Part shown: piece after piece, positions 29,832-33,944 of the stretch
Layout: each line of letters starts with the position of its first letter
Numbering within the stretch: position 1 is the stretch's first letter
NCBI GenBank assembly: GCA_045587445.1
Contig: JAZNCH010000027.1
Location: 1 to 33,944, forward strand
Length of the DNA: 33,944 nucleotides
Source: RGIG1995 sp045587445
GTDB lineage: Bacteria > Bacillota > Clostridia > Oscillospirales > CAG-272
Direction of reading: 5' to 3'
Program-made: the position numbers and the translations under genes
Notes under the pieces: generated by a model
Database searches by the model: none
Seen by the model: only the letters and a program-made list of their open reading frames with translations
What the model was told of the DNA's origin: nothing

Positions 29832-30739
29832 AGCTCTTTATCTTTCTCCAACACCTTAAAGTATTCATCAAATCTCTGCAATACATATTCAGCAATGAGG
29901 TTAGTCATAGGTTTATGGTTACCGTCTTTATAAAAAGCATCAAATGCATCATAATATCGTTTACGGTCGGTGAATTTAACGTTTATAGGCGGGTAGCCAT
30001 TGCGGATTAGGTCAAGGTTGAGTATAAGTCTTCCGGTTCTGCCGTTGCCGTCAATAAAAGGGTGTATTCCCTCAAATTCAAGGTGGAATAGTGCTATACG
30101 TTCAATATCGGTCATCGTCTTTTTGCGTTCTTCGTTTGCAGCAATAAGCTCGGTCATCTTCGGCTCAATCATATAGGGCTGTACCGGTTCGGTATATGCT
30201 CCCATAATACGCACGGGAATACGGCGATAAACCCCTTTATCGTCAGGGCGATTCATCAGCACAAGGGAGTGAATGTTCTTGATTACGGATTCGCTCAAAG
30301 GAAGCTCTCGCTTTGCAACCTCTTGAACGTAAAGAAAGGCATCTTTGTGACCTACTGCTTCAAGATGATCTTTCAACGGCTTTTTGTCAATTGTCATACC
30401 TTCCAGAGCCAACGCTGTCTCTTTAAGAGTCAAGGTGTTACCCTCAATTGCGTTGGAGTTGTAGGTAAACTCAATCATAAACTCTTCGGCTAAACGCTCC
30501 AACTCCCCTTGTGTCAATGGGCGAAGTTCGGCAAGTTTGTCGCGCTTATGTTCGATTTCAAGCAATATATTAGTATTGTTTTTTCTTCGGTCAATGGGTT
30601 TAATAGCATTTTCGGGAATCATATAAAGATTGCCGCGTCGCACAACGCCGTCAATCTTGCCCTCGGCACAAAGTAAACGCACACGTCGAGCAGATATACC
30701 CCACTTTTCAGCAGCTTTTGATACCTTAATATAGTTCAT
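29828..30739 (-). CDS. Fic-domain protein with N-terminal helix-turn-helix
   Basis: 303 residues. Residues 1-45 look like a MerR/excisionase-type DNA-binding domain (AEKWGISARRVRLLCAEG). The Fic core has the full motif HPFIDGNGRTGR (226-237), expected to transfer AMP (or another phosphate group) to a target. The N-terminal autoinhibitory motif is present: SNAIEG (95-100), with Ser95 and Glu99, i.e. a class II Fic that is self-inhibited. First gene of the restriction operon, it may sense and autoregulate through its HTH; candidate half-sites lie in the promoter. The target is unknown. Confidence 0.9.
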   Translation of the reverse strand: MNYIKVSKAAEKWGISARRVRLLCAEGKIDGVVRRGNLYMIPENAIKPIDRRKNNTNILLEIEHKRDKLAELRPLTQGELERLAEEFMIEFTYNSNAIEGNTLTLKETALALEGMTIDKKPLKDHLEAVGHKDAFLYVQEVAKRELPLSESVIKNIHSLVLMNRPDDKGVYRRIPVRIMGAYTEPVQPYMIEPKMTELIAANEERKKTMTDIERIALFHLEFEGIHPFIDGNGRTGRLILNLDLIRNGYPPINVKFTDRKRYYDAFDAFYKDGNHKPMTNLIAEYVLQRFDEYFKVLEKDKEL

Positions 30740-30779
30740 TAGAGTTGTCTCCTAATTGAAATTATGGATATACATATAT

Positions 30780-30808
30780 ATTATAACACAAATTGGGAAC
30801 TATATCAA
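30780..30808 (-). promoter_or_regulatory. Sigma-A promoter of the Fic/RES/type III operon
   Basis: Minus strand TTGATA (30808-30803), 17 bp, TATAAT (30785-30780). AGGAG lies ahead of the Fic ATG. Confidence 0.75.
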
Positions 30809-30863
30809 TAGATTTTCGGCAATAAAGTAATTTATATCATTCCTATTTTTGAAAAATGGGAAC
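30791..30863. promoter_or_regulatory. Repeated GTTCCCA half-sites at the operon promoter
   Basis: Plus-strand TGGGAAC occurs at 30794-30800, inside the promoter spacer, and at 30857-30863, with AT-rich extension on each (AAATTGGGAAC, AAAATGGGAAC). An inverted, degenerate copy ATTCCTATTTTT is at 30839-30850. Candidate operator for the Fic N-terminal HTH (inference). Confidence 0.4.
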
Positions 30864-30935
30864 GATAGGCGTTGTTTAAATACACTTTTACATATATAAC
30901 GAACATATTAGTACCGAAAATTATGCCGTATCTTC

Positions 30936-30963
30936 TTGACAAGCGGTGGAAAATATATATAAT
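30936..30963 (+). promoter_or_regulatory. Sigma-A promoter of the MarR/ABC exporter operon
   Basis: TTGACA (30936-30941), 16 bp, TATAAT (30958-30963). Confidence 0.75.
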
Positions 30964-30964
30964 T

Positions 30965-30980
30965 AATTAAGATGTTAATT
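30965..30980. promoter_or_regulatory. Candidate MarR operator
   Basis: AATTAA, 4 bp, TTAATT at the expected transcription start. A short AT-rich palindrome here fits autorepression by the MarR protein encoded next. Confidence 0.45.
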
Positions 30981-31033
30981 ACTACTTAATTCAAAGAGGG
31001 TGTATTTATACGGAAAACAACAGAAAGACGCTT

Positions 31034-31444
31034 ATGATGGCGTTGGGGAGAACGCAAAAGGAGTGGGTTAATCACATGCGCAAGTGTGCACTTGAGGTGG
31101 GAATACCCGACTCATACAGAATGATTATAATGTTCTTGTCTCGCCACGAGGGTGCAAATCAAAAGGAACTTGCGGAATTTGCAAACAAGACAACTGCGGC
31201 AATTAATCAAACCGTAAAGGAAATGCAGTCAAACGGTTATATCAAAATGGAAACAGACGAAAGCGACAGACGGTATACCAAGCTGTATTTAACCGAAAAA
31301 GGTTTGGAAAAGTCAACACTTTTGCGTGAAAGACTTCACAAATCCGATGAAGTTATAACAAATATAATCGGCAGAGAAAGAGAAGACGAAATTGTCGCTT
31401 TGCTGAATGATATACACAGAGTAATAAAGGAGGAGCTGATATGA
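31034..31444 (+). CDS. MarR family transcriptional regulator
   Basis: 136 residues from ATG 31034. The winged helix is clear: NQKELAEFANKTTAAINQTV is the DNA-reading region and KMETDESDRRYTKLYLTEKG the wing. The ribosome site before this ATG is weak. A strong AGAGGG at 30995-31000 lies too far upstream, and the frame stays open back to it without ATG, GTG or TTG. The N-terminus is therefore uncertain by about ten residues. It ends with an ATGA overlap onto the exporter gene, so it probably represses its own operon and responds to a transported compound. Confidence 0.87.
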   Translation: MMALGRTQKEWVNHMRKCALEVGIPDSYRMIIMFLSRHEGANQKELAEFANKTTAAINQTVKEMQSNGYIKMETDESDRRYTKLYLTEKGLEKSTLLRERLHKSDEVITNIIGREREDEIVALLNDIHRVIKEELI

Positions 31445-33168
31445 TTTTTAAATATCTGAAAAAGTATTGGTTCTTTTGCTTAATTGCCCCTCTGTTTATG
31501 ATAGGCGAGGTGGCAATGGACCTTATTCAGCCTGACCTTATGGGCGATATAGTTGACAACGGTGTGTTAAAGAATGATATAGGTTTAGTTCTCAATGTGG
31601 GAATAAAAATGATAGTTCTCGTATTGTTTGGCGGACTTTGCGGTATGCTTTGCGGTGTATTTGCCAATCTTGCGGCTCAGCAATTTGGAAATGACTTAAG
31701 AAAAGATTTGTTTTCGCGTATAATGGGACTGTCATTTCAGCAGACCGACAAAATATCTACAGGTTCTCTTGTAACAAGATTAACCAATGATGTTACACAG
31801 GTTCAGAATATGGTTATGATGGCGGTGCGTGGTTTTGTGCGTAACACCGTTATGTTTGCTGGCGGAATATTTATGCTTTACAGACAGTCGCCGAGTTTTG
31901 CTCTTATTGCTGCTTGCGGATTTCCTTTTGTTGCCGTGTTCGTAACGTTCTTCCTTAAAAAATCTGCGCCTATGTTTGCCATAGTGCAGAAGAAGCTGGA
32001 CGGTATAAACAACGTTATGCAAGAAGACGTGGCGGGAGCGAGAGTTGTAAAAGCTTACGTAAAAGAAGAACACGAGCTGAAACGCTTTGACACTGCAAAC
32101 GAGGCTTTGTGTAAGGTTAATTTAAAAGTACAGACGTTACTTGCTTTTATGGGACCGTGTATGAATATTGTGCTTAACGTTTGTATTGTTATCGTTATTC
32201 TGGTGGGCGGAATAACCCTCAAAGAGGGCGGAGATATGTCGCCGGGACGTATTATGGCGGCTATAACGTACTTAGCACAGATATTACACGGAATAATGTT
32301 TATGGCAAACATATTCCAGACCTTTACAAGAGCAAAAGCATCTGCCGACAGAATAGGAGAGGTACTTGACTGCCCCGAAATTATATTTGACGGCAAGTTT
32401 AACGAAGAGACAGAGCAAAAGGGTAAGATTGAATTCAGAAACGTAAGCTTTGCATATCCCGAAACCTCGGGTAACAATGTTCTTGAAGATATTTCCTTTA
32501 CAGTTGAGCCGGGCGAAACGTTGGCTATAATCGGGTCGACAGGTTGCGGAAAAACGTCTTTGGTAAATCTTATACCGCGTTTTTACGACGTAACGAGCGG
32601 TGAAGTGCTTATTGACGGAGTAAACGTTAAGAAATACAATTTAAAGCAATTGAGAGATAAGATTGCCGTTGTTTTGCAAAAAGCAGAGCTTTATTCAAGA
32701 CCTATTGAGGCTAATATAAGATGGGGTAAGGATAAGGCGACACCTTGGGAGATAAAGAATGCGGCAGAGATAGCACAGGCAGACGGCTTTATTTGCGATA
32801 CCGAGTACGGATATTATACAATGGTATCGGAGGGAGGACATTCTCTGTCGGGCGGTCAGAAGCAAAGAATATCCATTTCACGAGCGATATTGAAGAACAG
32901 CGAGATACTTATTTTTGACGACTCGACAAGCGCACTCGATTTGAAGACTGAAGCAAAGTTATATGAACAACTCAACAGCAAACGCCCCGATATAACGAAA
33001 ATTATAATAGCTCAGCGTATTGCCTCGATAAGAGGTGCTGACAGAATTGCCGTTCTTGACAGGGGCAGAATAGCGGCGATTGGTACCCATAGAGAGCTTA
33101 TGAAGACGTCGGAGATATACCGAGATATTTATAATTCACAGCTTAAGGAAGGAAGTGAAGAAGTATGA
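31441..33168 (+). CDS. ABC exporter, half-transporter with degenerate catalytic site
   Basis: 575 residues. A six-helix transmembrane domain (1-300) is fused to an ATPase domain: Walker A GSTGCGKT (365-372), signature LSGGQ (469-473), Walker B ILIFDD (489-494). The residue after the Walker B Asp is Asp494 instead of Glu, and the switch His is Gln524 (IIAQRI). Both changes mark the non-hydrolysing site of heterodimeric exporters such as TM287/288. The partner gene overlaps by ATGA. Likely exports drugs, peptides or lipids; the MarR regulator favours a drug or toxic compound. Confidence 0.93.
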   Translation: MIFKYLKKYWFFCLIAPLFMIGEVAMDLIQPDLMGDIVDNGVLKNDIGLVLNVGIKMIVLVLFGGLCGMLCGVFANLAAQQFGNDLRKDLFSRIMGLSFQQTDKISTGSLVTRLTNDVTQVQNMVMMAVRGFVRNTVMFAGGIFMLYRQSPSFALIAACGFPFVAVFVTFFLKKSAPMFAIVQKKLDGINNVMQEDVAGARVVKAYVKEEHELKRFDTANEALCKVNLKVQTLLAFMGPCMNIVLNVCIVIVILVGGITLKEGGDMSPGRIMAAITYLAQILHGIMFMANIFQTFTRAKASADRIGEVLDCPEIIFDGKFNEETEQKGKIEFRNVSFAYPETSGNNVLEDISFTVEPGETLAIIGSTGCGKTSLVNLIPRFYDVTSGEVLIDGVNVKKYNLKQLRDKIAVVLQKAELYSRPIEANIRWGKDKATPWEIKNAAEIAQADGFICDTEYGYYTMVSEGGHSLSGGQKQRISISRAILKNSEILIFDDSTSALDLKTEAKLYEQLNSKRPDITKIIIAQRIASIRGADRIAVLDRGRIAAIGTHRELMKTSEIYRDIYNSQLKEGSEEV

Positions 33169-33944
33169 GTAATGATATGAAAAACAACCTTCCTAAAGGC
33201 TTTGAGAAGCAGAACGATAATCAATTTGTTAAATACGGAACGGGCAGTAAGAAAGATGCGCCTATGCAAATGGGCTTTCGTCCCGGAGGCGGAAGAAGGG
33301 GTCCCGGTGCTATGGGACAGGCGATTGAAAAGCCCACAGATGCAAAAAATACTTTAAAGAGATTGATGAAATATTTCGGCAAAGCGAAGATGCTTCTTTA
33401 TCCGCTTATGGCAGCCGTAATACTTGTAACCTTAGCGGCGCTTATTGCTCCGTCTTTGCAAGGGTATGCGATAGATTTTATAAAAGACAAAGAATGGGGA
33501 AATCTTTATAAAGCATTAATATTACTTGCTGTCGTATACGTTTTAAATATCGGTTTTGGTCTTGCACAGTCTCTTTTGGCGGCGCACTTGAGTCAGGCGA
33601 TAGTAAAGCAGATGAGGCACGACCTTTTCAAGAAGATTGATAACCTTTCGATAAAATATCTTGATACCCATTCAAACGGCGATATAATGAGCCGTATGAC
33701 AAACGACGTTGATAATATTTCCATGACTATTTCATCGTCAATTACATCACTTATTTCCGCTGTTCTCACTCTCATCGGCGCATTTGCCATGCTGATCTAT
33801 TATGACTGGCGTATGGCACTCATCTCGCTTGTCACGATTCCTCTTACCATTATTGTATCCATGAAACTTTCCAAATTCATGAGAAAGTATTTCGTAAAAA
33901 AGCAGATTCTTCTCGGCCAGCTCAATACGCAGGTCGAAGAAATG
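33165..33944 (+). CDS. ABC exporter, second half-transporter (3' end outside window)
   Basis: The frame from ATG 33165 is open to the window end (260 codons). About 65 polar residues, Gly/Arg/Pro-rich in FRPGGGRRGPGAMG, precede the first transmembrane helix. This Gly-rich head is common in the second subunit of Firmicute heterodimeric exporters. Later come HLSQAIVKQMRHDLFKKIDN and the coupling-helix region FDTHSNGDIMSRMTND-like pattern (YLDTHSNGDIMSRMTNDVDN). The ATPase domain, expected to hold the intact catalytic Glu, is not in the window. Confidence 0.9.
   Translation, partial: MSNDMKNNLPKGFEKQNDNQFVKYGTGSKKDAPMQMGFRPGGGRRGPGAMGQAIEKPTDAKNTLKRLMKYFGKAKMLLYPLMAAVILVTLAALIAPSLQGYAIDFIKDKEWGNLYKALILLAVVYVLNIGFGLAQSLLAAHLSQAIVKQMRHDLFKKIDNLSIKYLDTHSNGDIMSRMTNDVDNISMTISSSITSLISAVLTLIGAFAMLIYYDWRMALISLVTIPLTIIVSMKLSKFMRKYFVKKQILLGQLNTQVEEM

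Noticed and set aside
1..33944. tRNA, rRNA or riboswitch genes
   Set aside because: No cloverleaf, rRNA segment or known riboswitch core was recognised on either strand. A covariance scan would be needed to be certain.

Overview
This is an AT-rich window from a low-GC Gram-positive anaerobe of the Clostridia, most likely a gut Oscillospirales-type spore former. The case rests on A+G-rich Shine-Dalgarno sites, mini-ribonuclease III, a PduL-type phosphotransacylase next to a GGGtGRT protein, a SpoIIQ-like peptidase behind a sigma-F-like promoter, and Spo0A-box-like sites. Genus assignment would need a database search.

Layout. 1-2355: a Gfo/Idh/MocA oxidoreductase divergent from an AraC regulator. 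2443-9561: a cluster on the minus strand. An ECF-type sigma factor is followed by a membrane anti-sigma-like protein (DUF4367-like), a secreted Cys-containing protein, a second secreted protein (DUF2712-like), an anchored protein, three ABC-2-like membrane proteins, an ABC ATPase with a Glu in place of the Q-loop Gln, and a final anchored protein. The same bipartite 33-bp promoter-like motif, with identical 11-bp spacing, precedes the anti-sigma gene and the second secreted-protein gene. I read the cluster as a self-contained sigma-controlled system for exported polypeptides and their transporter. 9582-12976: an accessory zone with an LRR lipoprotein, an XRE regulator, a decayed REP-associated transposase (RAYT) flanked by copies of a REP-like palindrome, a 3'-end fragment of the GGGtGRT gene, and a barnase/barstar pair. 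Five palindrome copies lie between 2378 and 12920.

12977-15325: a compact operon (pduL, NifU-like scaffold, GGGtGRT protein), GC-richer than its surroundings and probably strongly expressed. 15466-19499: a ClpP-like (TepA) protease, a nest of dispersed repeats, an FkbM methyltransferase, and mrnC-mscL-ROK kinase. 19571-22854: a small membrane protein, Spo0A-box-like sites, a DUF6514-like protein, tcdA, a SpoIIQ-like M23 peptidase, and inorganic pyrophosphatase.

22918-30739: a defence-type operon on the minus strand, read Fic, 41-aa peptide, RES-domain protein, type III Mod, an unknown membrane-anchored protein, type III Res. Most junctions overlap or nearly abut, so the set is very probably co-transcribed and translationally coupled. 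31034-33944: a MarR regulator with a heterodimeric ABC exporter, the second subunit running off the window.

The two most promising undescribed systems are the sigma-controlled secreted-protein/ABC cluster and the Fic/RES-augmented type III restriction operon. The palindrome family with its transposase remnant is the best non-coding signal.
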